Source: Bacillota bacterium
GTDB lineage: Bacteria; Bacillota; Clostridia; Lachnospirales; Lachnospiraceae
Direction: 5' to 3'
Length of the DNA stretch: 48,854 bases
Assembly: GCA_023411215.1 (NCBI GenBank)
Contig: JAEYOY010000049.1
Coordinates: 1-48,854 of the forward strand
Position numbers and translations under genes: made by a program. Of this stretch, positions 22,989-31,789 are shown piece by piece; within the stretch, counting starts at the first letter, position 1, and each line of letters starts with the position of its first letter. The notes below the pieces were generated by a model that was given only the letters and a program-made list of their open reading frames with translations, did not search any database and was not told where the DNA came from.

Positions 22989-25145
22989 TCATTTCGTTAC
23001 GTTGATGGTGTATTGGTCAACTTTTTTCCCATCATACCGTACTTCAACTACCTTCTTTCCTGTGGTTGTGAACTTGCGGCCCTGCGTTAGCTGCACACCA
23101 TTTATCTTCGATACATAAAAGGTGATTTTGTCATTGACGTTTGTTTCGTTGCCATCGGCATTATACACCGCATTCAGCCCGGTAGTGTCAAAGCCCTCGC
23201 CAACCTTGTAGGCGGTTTTTGTGGGATATGCCAGTATCTTTACATTTTTTAGATTATCAGTCACATTGATGGTATATTCCGCTATCTTTTTGCCCTCATA
23301 TCGTACTTCAACTACCTTCTTTCCTGTAGTTGTGAACTTACGGCCCTGTGTCAGCTCCACTGTCTTCGATGTATAAAAGGTAATTTTATCATTGACATTT
23401 GTTTCTTTGCCTCCTGCATTACTTACAGCATTCAGCCCGGTAGTATCAAAGCCCTCGCCAACCTTATAGGCGGTTTTCGTGGGATATGCCAGTATATTTA
23501 CTCCTTGGCTCGAAGCTTCCGTTACATTGATGGTGTATGTGGCCACTTTTTTGCCCTCATACCGCAGCTCAACAACCTTCTTTCCTGTGGTTGTGAACTT
23601 GCGTCCTTGTGTCAGCTGCACTCCATTTATCTTCGATACATAAAAGGTGATTTTGTTGTTAATGTTTGTTTCTTTACCCCCTTCACTAATCACCGCCTTG
23701 AGCCCAGTAGTATCAAAGCCCTCGCCTTTCTTATAGGCGGTTTTTGTGGGGTAAGCCTGTATTATTAAGACTTTGCTTGTATCATCGGTCACATTTATGG
23801 TATATGTGGCCACCTTTTTACCCTCATACCGTAGCTCAACTACCTTCTTTCCCGTGATTGCGAACTTACTGCCTTGTGTTAGTTGCACTCCATTTATCTT
23901 CGATACATAAAAGGTTATTTTGTCGTTGACGCTTATTTCTTTGCCACCTACAATACTCACCACATTCAGCCCTGTGGTGTCAAAGCCTTCGCCCTTCTTG
24001 TAGGCGGTTTTTGTGGGGTAAGCCAATATCTTTATCCCTTCGCTCGCCGTAGGAGCTTTAACAACTGTGAAACTGATATTAAAATACTGAGAAGTTATTT
24101 TACTTCCACTGACTGTGACGGTTGCGGAGTATGTTCCCGCCGGTGTTCCTTTTTTCGTGGTAACCGTAAAAACATCACTGCCACCTACGTTGATACTGCT
24201 GATTAATGTTTTATTTAATGAGAACATGCGCGCACCATCACCGGATAGCGAAACTTTCAATACTCCTGTTGCTTTAGTGCCAGTGTTATTAACCGTTACG
24301 GTGTGAGCCTCTTGCTCTGTATAACCGAGCTCCGCAGTTGTAAATGTTTTGCTTTCTGCCGGACTGAGGGATATTCCGTACATTTGACCAGGTTTATCCG
24401 TAGGGGTAACAACGGGATTGTTAGGCTGAATGGGTAATTTCGGTGTATCAACAGGTGTATCGACAGGTAAATCAAAGTATGTGTCTGCACCGGGATAGTT
24501 GATAGTCATTTTTCCGTTCTTTATTAAAACGGAAGCATTATCATAAGGTGCATAGGCAGTAATGCCATTTTTTAGTGTGAGTGTGAAATATCTCGAATTC
24601 GGATCAAAGTCCAATTTCACACATTCACTATCTGTGCCATCAGAAAAAAGCTGCACCCAATGCATTTTATTGCTGTTATAGGTATATCCCGTACCCATAT
24701 AGCGCAGCTGTTTTAATAAAATATTCTTTCTATTCTCTTCGGAGCTCATCCAAGTACTGACAGCATCCCATGCCATACCTTGACCTACGGCAATATTTTC
24801 TGCGTACGTCGTAAATGAAAATCCATTCTCTTCAAGTATGGAATACCAATCCGAACCATTGGGACGGGTATGGCTGTTTAATTCCACCAGTTCATCACTG
24901 CGAACACCGCCAACTTTCTGCATCAGATCAAAGGTCACCAACAGGGGAAGTCCCTCCTTTGCACGTTCGATATTGGTGAGCTGCAAGACATCCCACTCCT
25001 CTTGCGTAGTGTAGGCAAGATTTGCCGGTACTGCTCCTTGAAGCTTTAGTTCTTCAACAGTGAATGTTTTAGCCAGCGCTACAGTAGGAAAAAAACCAAT
25101 CACTATGCACAGGGTAAGTAACATACCTAAAATACCTTTTTTCAT
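22989..25145 (-). CDS. Secreted CAP/SCP-domain protein with four Big_3-like repeats
   Basis: 718 residues with signal peptide (cleavage near ALA, residue 25). Residues about 50-170 are a CAP/SCP domain (LQLTNIERAKEGLPLL, SHTRPNGSDW, YAENIAVG, MSSEENRKNIL). A Pro/Thr/Asp linker (225-250) and an Ig-like domain (255-360) follow. Then come four tandem repeats of about 85 residues, each containing AYPTKTAYK-x-GEGFDTTGL and GKKVVE-x-RY-x-GKK, matching group 3 bacterial Ig-like (Big_3) domains. The third repeat lacks a few residues (TSKTVEL). The repeats are nearly identical in DNA, so recent duplication or gene conversion is likely. No cell-wall anchor motif is visible. It is monocistronic. Confidence 0.85.
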   Translation of the reverse strand: MKKGILGMLLTLCIVIGFFPTVALAKTFTVEELKLQGAVPANLAYTTQEEWDVLQLTNIERAKEGLPLLVTFDLMQKVGGVRSDELVELNSHTRPNGSDWYSILEENGFSFTTYAENIAVGQGMAWDAVSTWMSSEENRKNILLKQLRYMGTGYTYNSNKMHWVQLFSDGTDSECVKLDFDPNSRYFTLTLKNGITAYAPYDNASVLIKNGKMTINYPGADTYFDLPVDTPVDTPKLPIQPNNPVVTPTDKPGQMYGISLSPAESKTFTTAELGYTEQEAHTVTVNNTGTKATGVLKVSLSGDGARMFSLNKTLISSINVGGSDVFTVTTKKGTPAGTYSATVTVSGSKITSQYFNISFTVVKAPTASEGIKILAYPTKTAYKKGEGFDTTGLNVVSIVGGKEISVNDKITFYVSKINGVQLTQGSKFAITGKKVVELRYEGKKVATYTINVTDDTSKVLIIQAYPTKTAYKKGEGFDTTGLKAVISEGGKETNINNKITFYVSKINGVQLTQGRKFTTTGKKVVELRYEGKKVATYTINVTEASSQGVNILAYPTKTAYKVGEGFDTTGLNAVSNAGGKETNVNDKITFYTSKTVELTQGRKFTTTGKKVVEVRYEGKKIAEYTINVTDNLKNVKILAYPTKTAYKVGEGFDTTGLNAVYNADGNETNVNDKITFYVSKINGVQLTQGRKFTTTGKKVVEVRYDGKKVDQYTINVTK

Positions 25146-25298
25146 AATCTTGTTCCTCCATAATCATTGTTTTTTTGGACAAATGAAGTCCCTTGCTCTC
25201 ATGTTCAATCTATCAAAAATATCCTCAGAAAAACCGTCCGCTGCATGAAACATAGCTTTTTATGCATGAATTATTCTTTCTCTTCATTATTATAAAAA

Positions 25299-25348
25299 GG
25301 TTATAAAATGGTATAAAATGGTTATAAAAGGTATAAAAGGTATAAAAG
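25299..25348. repeat. Short tandem repeat, (GGTATAAAA)n-like
   Basis: Five imperfect copies of a 9-11 base unit: GGTTATAAAAT, GGTATAAAAT, GGTTATAAAA, GGTATAAAA, GGTATAAAA. It lies 64 bases past the end of the terminator hairpin region of codA and 150 bases upstream of the CAP gene start. Each unit contains TATAAA. Confidence 0.8.
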
Positions 25349-25361
25349 AAAGAAAAGAAAG

Positions 25362-25383
25362 GGAAGGACATCTCTGCCCTTCC
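25362..25383 (-). terminator. Terminator after codA
   Basis: GGAAGG (25362-25367) pairs with CCTTCC (25378-25383). On the minus strand a pyrimidine-rich CTTTCTTTTCTTTCTTTT follows. Suits the end of the codBA transcript. Confidence 0.5.
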
Positions 25384-25411
25384 TCATAATGGATTCCTTT
25401 CAGATCCGTTT

Positions 25412-26647
25412 TCAGAATAAAATTTCTTTTTCCTTTGGTTTTGTCTTTGCGATGATTTTTCCTTTATGGATTGAATATAGTACTTCTGAACGAACATTTA
25501 ATGCATTATAGAAATTATCATTGTTCATAATGATTAAGCTTCCAGGCTTTCCAACTTCAATACCATATCGTTCGGAAATATGAAGGGTTTTAGCGGCATT
25601 ATGGGTTATAAATTTATAGCTGTCCATGATTTCTGGATATCCCATCATTTGTCCAACATGCAATCCCATATGAACAACTTCAAGCATATTTCCATCTCCA
25701 AGAGGATACCAAGGATCAAAGATATCATCATGTCCAAAAGATACATTGTTTCCATTGGCTAATAGTTCTTTTACTCTTGTAAATCCTCTTCTTTTTGGAT
25801 AAGTATCTACTCTTCCTTGAAGATGAATGTTTACAAGAGGATTAGCTACAAAATTGACATCTGACATTCTAAGAAGTCGAAACAATTTTAGTACATATGC
25901 ATTGTTATAAGAATGCATCGCTGTTGTATGAGATGCTGTAACTCTGTCCCTTAATCCAGTTTCATAGGCAAGACAAGCTAGAGTTTCAAGTCCTCTAGAT
26001 TGATCATCATCTATTTCGTCACAGTGAACATCAACCAGCGCATTATATTTTTCTGCGAATGCTATTGCAATTTTTAAAGATTCAACACTATATTCTCTTG
26101 TGAATTCAAAATGTGGAATTGCTCCTACTGCATCTGCTCCCATTTTCATTGCTTCTTCCAGAAGTTCCTTGCCATTTGCAAAGGATAGTATTCCTTCTTG
26201 TGGAAATGCAACAATTTGAATTTCTACAAAATCTTTTAATTCTTGCCTCAGTTCAATTAAGGCTTCCATAGCAGTTAGCTTTGGATCAGTTGTATCTACA
26301 TGAGTTCTAATAAATTGAATTCCATTCGAAGCTTGCTTTCTTATCGCTCTATTTACTCTATCTTTTATATCTTCTTTTGTTAAAGTTTCTTTTCTTAATG
26401 ACCAAGTTTCTATTCCTTCAAATAGTGTTCCTGACATATTCCACTTCGGTTCACCCGCAGTCAGGCACGTGTCCAAATGCACATGTGATTCAATAAATGG
26501 CGGTAACACTAACTTTCCAGTTGCATCGATAACTTCTTCATTGTCTTTTTGTTGTAAAGATTTTTCTATTTCTGTAAATACCCCAGCCTCAATTCTAATA
26601 TCCTTGGGTTCCGTACTGTTTTCAATTAAAGCATTTTTAATTAGCAT
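25412..26647 (-). CDS. codA: Cytosine deaminase
   Basis: 411 residues, an amidohydrolase very close in motif to E. coli CodA, which converts cytosine to uracil and ammonia. Metal and catalytic residues are in place: His 55 and His 57 (ESHVHLD), His 208 and Glu 211 (DVHCDEIDDDQSR), His 240 (ASHTTAMHSY) and Asp 307 (FGHDDIFDPW). The segments VAFPQEGILSF and GAIPHFEFTREY are CodA hallmarks. Cytoplasmic. The start overlaps the end of codB by 11 bases, so translation is coupled. Together they import cytosine and feed it to pyrimidine salvage. Confidence 0.95.
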   Translation of the reverse strand: MLIKNALIENSTEPKDIRIEAGVFTEIEKSLQQKDNEEVIDATGKLVLPPFIESHVHLDTCLTAGEPKWNMSGTLFEGIETWSLRKETLTKEDIKDRVNRAIRKQASNGIQFIRTHVDTTDPKLTAMEALIELRQELKDFVEIQIVAFPQEGILSFANGKELLEEAMKMGADAVGAIPHFEFTREYSVESLKIAIAFAEKYNALVDVHCDEIDDDQSRGLETLACLAYETGLRDRVTASHTTAMHSYNNAYVLKLFRLLRMSDVNFVANPLVNIHLQGRVDTYPKRRGFTRVKELLANGNNVSFGHDDIFDPWYPLGDGNMLEVVHMGLHVGQMMGYPEIMDSYKFITHNAAKTLHISERYGIEVGKPGSLIIMNNDNFYNALNVRSEVLYSIHKGKIIAKTKPKEKEILF

Positions 26648-27902
26648 ATCTCTTTCCTTTCCTACTCATGACCATAAGCACTGTATAAATAACTGAAGCA
26701 GTAATTAGACTGTTTATCGGAGTTATACCAACTTGTACTACTAGCCCAACGATGATTCCTATAATCACTGAGATGATAGCTCTAAAATCCCATTCAACAT
26801 TATCTCCAATTTGGTCATATTGTTCCTTATTAAAGAAATAGTGAATGATTATAACTGCACCAACCGGAGGAATCATTGATCCTAGTAATGATAAATAAGA
26901 TACAAAATTGTTATAGAGATAAATTGCTAATAATGTTCCGACAACACCTGATAATGTTGTTGTCAGTTTTAAAGGCTTTTTGCTTACATTTGTAATAGAA
27001 AGACCTGAGGTATAAAGGGCGTTATTATTGGTTGACCAAATATTTAACCCTAATGAAAGTATTGCAGGAATGGCAAGTCCTTGAAGTATCAGAACATCAA
27101 ATATATCAGGCTTTCCAAATACAGCTGCGCCCGTGGCTCCAAATACAAACATCATAATATTACCTACAAAAAATGCGATTATTGTAGCAATCACAGCAAT
27201 TTTACTACTCTTGGCAAATCTTGTGAAGTTTGGAGTAGAAGTTCCTCCACTAATAAAGTTACCAATTACAATACTAAGAGCCGCTGCCATAGTCAGTGGT
27301 TGTGGAGGTATTTCAGGGAAAATATTACCTACTCCTCCTGCAGTTGTAGCTGATATATAAACCGAATAAAACCCTAAAACTGTAATTAAAGGCACTGCAA
27401 TTGAACCAAATACAGCTAAAGCCTTAATTCCCTTTATAGAGGTTATTGTCATTAATAAACCTACAACTATTACTAGTAAATACGCATTAAATCCATACAA
27501 TGCCGAAACCGGAATTGCAAACATTGCAACCCCTACACCAAACCATCCCATCTGCGTAAATCCCACTAAAATGGATGGAAGAAAAGACCCTTTTTCTCCA
27601 AATGATTTTCTTGCCAGCAAATCTAAACTCATACCAGTCTTTTGTCCAATATGAGCCAATGAACCTGTATAAAACGATAAGAACAAATTCCCCACCATGA
27701 TCGCTATTATGAAGTCTCTCATATTAAGACCCAGACCAAGATTTCCTCCCGCTGTCATACTAGGTGAGAAAAATGTGAAGCCTACCATTACAACTAGGAT
27801 TTGCCAAAAATTTTGTTTGTTTCCTCTTACCTTTTCATTAGCAAACTCACTATCATTTGTTTCTTGTAAAACACTTTCTTCGTTATTCATTGAACTTTCC
27901 AA
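26637..27902 (-). CDS. codB: Cytosine permease
   Basis: 421 residues with about 12 membrane helices and the NCS1 (purine-cytosine permease) signature: a charged N-terminal tail, FTFFSPSMTAGGNLG at the start of helix 1, and GTSTPNFTRFAKS in the middle. Its identity is strengthened by the overlapping codA gene. The start is TTG at 27902, 9 bases after AAAGGAG; the next ATG (27890) lacks a site. The transcript starts near 28010 and its leader carries a 26-base inverted repeat. Confidence 0.92.
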   Translation of the reverse strand: MESSMNNEESVLQETNDSEFANEKVRGNKQNFWQILVVMVGFTFFSPSMTAGGNLGLGLNMRDFIIAIMVGNLFLSFYTGSLAHIGQKTGMSLDLLARKSFGEKGSFLPSILVGFTQMGWFGVGVAMFAIPVSALYGFNAYLLVIVVGLLMTITSIKGIKALAVFGSIAVPLITVLGFYSVYISATTAGGVGNIFPEIPPQPLTMAAALSIVIGNFISGGTSTPNFTRFAKSSKIAVIATIIAFFVGNIMMFVFGATGAAVFGKPDIFDVLILQGLAIPAILSLGLNIWSTNNNALYTSGLSITNVSKKPLKLTTTLSGVVGTLLAIYLYNNFVSYLSLLGSMIPPVGAVIIIHYFFNKEQYDQIGDNVEWDFRAIISVIIGIIVGLVVQVGITPINSLITASVIYTVLMVMSRKGKRYAN

Positions 27903-27974
27903 AAAAATAACTCCTTTCTTATCTCGACATAAATGGCCGAAAAAAAGTTTGACTTTCCCCTATTGTTAACCTTT

Positions 27975-28000
27975 ATCACTTACTCAATTGAGTCAGTGAT
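27975..28000 (-). promoter_or_regulatory. 26-base inverted repeat in codBA leader
   Basis: ATCACT-x-ACTCAATTGAGT-x-AGTGAT reads the same on both strands apart from one mismatched position in each arm. It begins about 10 bases after the predicted transcription start of codBA, a position suited to a repressor operator or an RNA hairpin. No U-run follows directly, so it is not a simple terminator. Confidence 0.55.
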
Positions 28001-28015
28001 TTAAAAACCTTAAAC

Positions 28016-28044
28016 ATTATAGTACCTATTCTAAATCAAGTAAA
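28016..28044 (-). promoter_or_regulatory. codBA promoter
   Basis: Minus-strand TTTACT (28044-28039), 17-base spacer, perfect TATAAT (28021-28016). The leader to the TTG start is about 105 bases. Confidence 0.65.
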
Positions 28045-28099
28045 TACTAGAGTTGGTTTTATATTTAATGTACTTTTTACCAATTAAAATCGTAATCAA

Positions 28100-28323
28100 T
28101 CAATAAGTAAGTATATAGAAAAATCTGCGACAATCAATTATCCTTGATGGTTGTTGATCACCGAGCAACAACCCTCCACAATAGCAAGGTGAGCTTTTTC
28201 TTTTGGGTCAGCTGTTCCTGAGCGGTAGTTCTATGAATGGGATTGCACATGAAGAAGCAGCCTCTAGCTGGGTTCCCCCGCAAGTAGCTGCCTTTCATTT
28301 GTTTATATTAATATGAAGTTTAC
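28100..28323. other. Intergenic hairpins between sstT and codB
   Basis: GTTGTTG/CAACAAC (about 28149-28171) is followed by CCTCCACAATAGCAAGGTGAGCTTTTTC, which resembles the ACAATGGC-loop hairpins and has a U-run on the plus strand. GCAGC/GCTGC (about 28255-28290) lies just past the sstT stop and may terminate it. No gene is supported here. Confidence 0.35.
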
Positions 28324-29550
28324 CTAAAAAGGAAGAGCCTTACCGTTCTTCTTCCATACTCTGAATTCTGCGGCAGCAGTAAACAATGCATCTGTAGAAG
28401 AATTTAGAGCTGTCTCGCAGGAATCTTGAACAACACCAATAATAAATCCAATTCCGACAACCTGCATTGCGATATCATTCGAAATACCAAATAAGCTACA
28501 TGCCAGAGGAATTAGCATCAGTGATCCGCCGGCAACACCGGAAGTACCTGCCGCCGCTAAGCTTGACACAACACTCAATATCAACATAGTCGGTAAATCA
28601 ACCGAGATGCCGAGAGTATTTACCGCTGCCAATGCCATAGTTGTAATTGTAATCGCTGCACCTGCCATATTAACCGTAGCACCAAGTGGAATACTTACCG
28701 AATAAGTATCCTCATCTAATCCAAGCTTTTTACAAAGCTCCATATTAACAGGAATATTCGCAGCGGAGCTTCTGGTAAAGAATGCTGTAATTGCACTTTC
28801 TTTAAGACATCTAAATACGAGCGGATATGGATTTTGTCTGATGGTAAGGAATACAATTAGCGGATTTAGGATTAATGCAACACCGATCATACAGCTTACC
28901 AATACAATCAATAGCTTTCCGTAAGTGGCAAAGCCTTCAATACCTGTTTCAGCGACTGTAGTATATACCAGACCAAGAATGCCAAATGGAGCACAGTCGA
29001 TAACCCATTTTACTACAGTTGATACTGAATTTGAGATATCGGATAGTCCCTGCTTCGTTGTCTCAGAAGTATGCTTTAATGCAATACCGAAAATCACTGC
29101 CCATGTTAATATACCAATATAATTTGCTTCACTAAGTGCTGTGACTGGATTTGTAACTAAATTCATCAGAAATGACTTTACTACTTCACCTATCCCGGAT
29201 GTAGCTTCTACTCCTGTTACTTCCAAATCCGAACTCAATGCGATAGTGACGGGATAAATGGTATTTACCGCTACCGCTACCAAGGCTGAGGCCAGTGTTC
29301 CCAACGCATAAAGTAGAATAACGCTCTTCATATTACTTCCAGATCCGGGTTTTGCTGATGCGAGGGAATCCATTACTAGAACAAATACCAAGATCGGCGC
29401 GACTGCTTTTAAGGCACCTACAAACAAACTGCCTAACATTCCAATCGCCGTAAACTGCGGTATCGCCAGTCCCAAAATTAGACCGATTACCATACCTATC
29501 AGAATTCTTTGAATTAATCCTAATTTATTCCAAGCTTTCAATATTGACAT
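28324..29550 (-). CDS. sstT: Serine/threonine:sodium symporter
   Basis: 408 residues of the dicarboxylate/amino-acid:cation symporter family with 8-9 membrane segments and the two re-entrant loops. The family's substrate-binding signature is readable as TAFFTRSSAANIPVNME, and VNMAGAAITIT is the cation-site motif; this form is typical of SstT, the Na+-coupled serine/threonine importer. GGAGG lies 7 bases before ATG 29550; ATG 29553 is also possible. The sdaAA and sdaAB genes immediately upstream on the same strand support serine as substrate: import followed by deamination to pyruvate. Confidence 0.92.
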   Translation of the reverse strand: MSILKAWNKLGLIQRILIGMVIGLILGLAIPQFTAIGMLGSLFVGALKAVAPILVFVLVMDSLASAKPGSGSNMKSVILLYALGTLASALVAVAVNTIYPVTIALSSDLEVTGVEATSGIGEVVKSFLMNLVTNPVTALSEANYIGILTWAVIFGIALKHTSETTKQGLSDISNSVSTVVKWVIDCAPFGILGLVYTTVAETGIEGFATYGKLLIVLVSCMIGVALILNPLIVFLTIRQNPYPLVFRCLKESAITAFFTRSSAANIPVNMELCKKLGLDEDTYSVSIPLGATVNMAGAAITITTMALAAVNTLGISVDLPTMLILSVVSSLAAAGTSGVAGGSLMLIPLACSLFGISNDIAMQVVGIGFIIGVVQDSCETALNSSTDALFTAAAEFRVWKKNGKALPF

Positions 29551-29629
29551 CATATTACCTCCACTATTTCTATCGTTGATATTTTAGTCAATTACAATAA
29601 TTGTTGCTTCACATTGTCATAAGTGAATA

Positions 29630-30502
29630 TCATCCAAAAATTTGTTTCATCAATCTCTTTGCTGTCGGTGTTGCTGCAAGGCCTCCATCTGCCGTCTCCT
29701 TCAATGCTGGTATCATACAATCTCCTACTACCTTCATTGCATGAATAACCTCATCAACCGGGATTTTACTCTCGATTCCTGCTAATGCCATTTCTGCTGA
29801 CACAAAAGCATTTGCTGCTCCCATCGCATTGCGTTTAATACAGGGAATCTCCACTAATCCAGCCACAGGGTCGCATACCAGACCAAGTACACTTTTTAAT
29901 GAAATAGCACATGCATGCTCCACCATCGCAGGAGTACCACCACATAGCTCCACCAATGCTGCAGCCGCCATAGCACTGGCAGATCCACATTCTGCTTGGC
30001 AACCGCCTTCTGCGCCTGAAATACTAGCCTTGTTAGCAATAACCATACCAATCGCAGATGATGTAAACAAAGCCATAACCAATTGATCATCATCAATTTC
30101 TCGCTCTTCCGCAATTGTCATAAGTACTGAAGGTAGAATTCCACAACTACCGGCAGTCGGTGCAGCTACAATCTTGCCCATACATGCATTGGTCTCAGAT
30201 GTGGAAAGTGCTTTGACAAGTGCCTTTCCAATCATAGGTCCGCAGATAGTTCGTCCTTCTTTTACCACCTGTTCCATCTTATATGCATCACCACCAGTCA
30301 ATCCACTGTTGGAGCGCTTTTCAGCATCAATACCTTCTTTGGTACTTTCTTTCATTACATCAAGCATCGTCTTCATTGTGCGCTTTAAGTCTTCTTCATT
30401 CGTTTCCATCAGAACTGCCTGATCCTTTAACACTAATTCTGAAATCTTTATGTTCTTTTCCTCTGCTTGTCGACATAATTCTGATATCGAATTGTATTTC
30501 AT
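29630..30502 (-). CDS. sdaAA: L-serine dehydratase, iron-sulfur alpha subunit
   Basis: 290 residues. The alpha chain of the [4Fe-4S] L-serine dehydratase, which with the beta chain converts L-serine to pyruvate and ammonia. Family motifs: APTAGSCGILPSVL, GAEGGCQAECGSASAMAAAA and CDPVAGLVEIPC, which supply the cluster Cys residues; AANAFVSAEMALAG is near the end. The start is ATG 30502, 7 bases after GGAGG. It lies between sdaAB (upstream) and sstT (78 bases downstream) on the same strand, one serine-catabolic unit. Confidence 0.94.
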   Translation of the reverse strand: MKYNSISELCRQAEEKNIKISELVLKDQAVLMETNEEDLKRTMKTMLDVMKESTKEGIDAEKRSNSGLTGGDAYKMEQVVKEGRTICGPMIGKALVKALSTSETNACMGKIVAAPTAGSCGILPSVLMTIAEEREIDDDQLVMALFTSSAIGMVIANKASISGAEGGCQAECGSASAMAAAALVELCGGTPAMVEHACAISLKSVLGLVCDPVAGLVEIPCIKRNAMGAANAFVSAEMALAGIESKIPVDEVIHAMKVVGDCMIPALKETADGGLAATPTAKRLMKQIFG

Positions 30503-30520
30503 AACTAATCCTCCATCCAA

Positions 30521-30747
30521 CCTGCGAATTTAGGCCGCAGTACAAAACCTGGAAAAACAAGGAATTTGCGCGGGTGTGCAAACTTCGCAGTTCTTCCTAA
30601 GCGAATGAACATTCGCTTTGTGAAGATGTACTTTCTTCACACTAATCCTGCATGCTGCCAAGACACCGCGAATTTGGGCGGCAGCACATAATTCATGACA
30701 ATAGAAAAATCGCGAAGTGCTTTCTATTGTATGCCGCTTCTATCTCC
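30521..30747. other. Cluster of hairpins between sdaAB and sdaAA
   Basis: Four inverted repeats in 130 bases: GCGAATG/CATTCGC (30601-30616), TGTGAAG/CTTCACA (30619-30641), TGCTGCC/GGCAGCA (30653-30686) and ACAATAGAAA/TTTCTATTGT (30698-30730). GCGAATTT also recurs (30526 and 30668). The cluster fills the gap between two genes whose products form one enzyme, so it may tune their ratio by termination or mRNA stability. Confidence 0.6.
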
Positions 30748-31410
30748 TTAAATCGCACTAAGTATACTGACAGATAAAACATTAGGAACATCTTGAATGA
30801 TTCGTTGAATTGATGGATCAATTCCACCATCAATTTCAATTGTCATAATCGCTATTCCTCCTTTTTCCTCTCTGTTCAGCGAAAATTGATTAATATTAAT
30901 ACCCGTATTTCCCAGTATGTTACTCACCTTTGCAATCATTCCCGGAATATCCATATGCGTAATAATGAGTGCTGCCGATTTGCCAGTAATCAACACATCC
31001 GCATCATTAATCTTAGTAATCAAAATATTACCACCACCTATGGAAGAACCCCTTACGTGAACTTTTCTACCACTCTCTCCTTCTAGTTCAATTTCTACAG
31101 TATTTGGATGTACCCCATCTAACTCCAAGGTTTCAAAGGTATAATCCAGGCCTTCCTCTTTGGCTATATCCAAGCTATTACATATTCGTTTGTCATCTGT
31201 GTCCATACCAAGAGCACCAGCAATGATCGCTTTATCAGTACCATGTCCACGATAAGTCTTAGCAAAGGATCCAGAAAAGCCAACCCTTGCTTTGACGGGT
31301 CTCTCACCCAATATAGAATAGGTATATTTGCCAATTCGTACCGCTCCAGCTGTATGTGAACTAGATGGACCAATCATAATAGGGCCAATAATATCAAAAA
31401 CCCCCAGCAC
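30748..31410 (-). CDS. sdaAB: L-serine dehydratase, iron-sulfur beta subunit
   Basis: 220 residues. The beta chain of the two-subunit iron-sulfur serine dehydratase: GPIMIGPSSSHTAGAVRIG is the family signature and GHGTDKAIIAGALGM the second conserved block. The last 70 residues form an ACT domain (ADVLITGKSAALIITHMDIP, GININQFSLNRE), often an amino-acid-sensing module. The start is GTG 31410 after GGGGGTG. It is the first gene of the unit, with a promoter about 110 bases upstream. Confidence 0.93.
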   Translation of the reverse strand: MLGVFDIIGPIMIGPSSSHTAGAVRIGKYTYSILGERPVKARVGFSGSFAKTYRGHGTDKAIIAGALGMDTDDKRICNSLDIAKEEGLDYTFETLELDGVHPNTVEIELEGESGRKVHVRGSSIGGGNILITKINDADVLITGKSAALIITHMDIPGMIAKVSNILGNTGININQFSLNREEKGGIAIMTIEIDGGIDPSIQRIIQDVPNVLSVSILSAI

Positions 31411-31517
31411 AAGCTCACCCCCTTTATAAACATTTAGTAATTTTACCTATTTTATATAAATTTTATCCTTTGTACTGTCGTTATATTGCACTATAAAGCA
31501 TTTATTTACCGTTGCTT

Positions 31518-31546
31518 ATTATACATATTAGACATTATCAAGTCAA
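31518..31546 (-). promoter_or_regulatory. Promoter of sdaAB-sdaAA(-sstT)
   Basis: Minus-strand TTGACT (31546-31541), 17 bases, perfect TATAAT (31523-31518). Transcription would start near 31510, leaving a leader of about 100 bases. Confidence 0.7.
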
Positions 31547-31661
31547 TAGTTATTGCTGTTAATGAAAATAATACATAAAATTCATATTATTACCACTGTT
31601 AATCTAACTCTTGACTCAATATCTTCTCTTAATATACAATCTCTACTACTCAACCCCTCAT

Positions 31662-31705
31662 TAAGGAAATAGCCTGCCACAATGAAATGGCAGGCTATTT
31701 CCTTA
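31662..31705. terminator. 18-bp perfect stem, bidirectional terminator-like
   Basis: TAAGGAAATAGCCTGCCA (31662-31679) pairs base for base with 31688-31705 around the loop CAATGAAA. The loop resembles the ACAATGGC hairpins elsewhere. It lies between the serine unit and the sugar island and probably insulates them. Confidence 0.7.
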
Positions 31706-31747
31706 TATCAAACACACAATTTATGACCACATCATATTGGCTCATAA

Positions 31748-31778
31748 CAAAAACACCCCGCTGCTATAAGCAGCGGGG
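31748..31778 (-). terminator. Terminator of the sugar-island operon
   Basis: CCCCGCTGC (31756-31764) pairs with GCAGCGGGG (31770-31778) around TATAA; on the minus strand TGTTTTTG follows. It lies 12 bases past the stop of the last gene of the operon. Confidence 0.85.
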
Positions 31779-31789
31779 CAATGGTTTAG

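Noticed and set aside
23000..24030. Regular repeats of about 250-260 bp considered as a CRISPR or satellite
   Set aside because: They are in frame and encode Ig-like domains of the CAP protein.
31411..31510. Leader of sdaAB considered for a glycine-type riboswitch
   Set aside because: The AT-rich leader of about 100 bases has no conserved riboswitch core or long stem that I can recognise.
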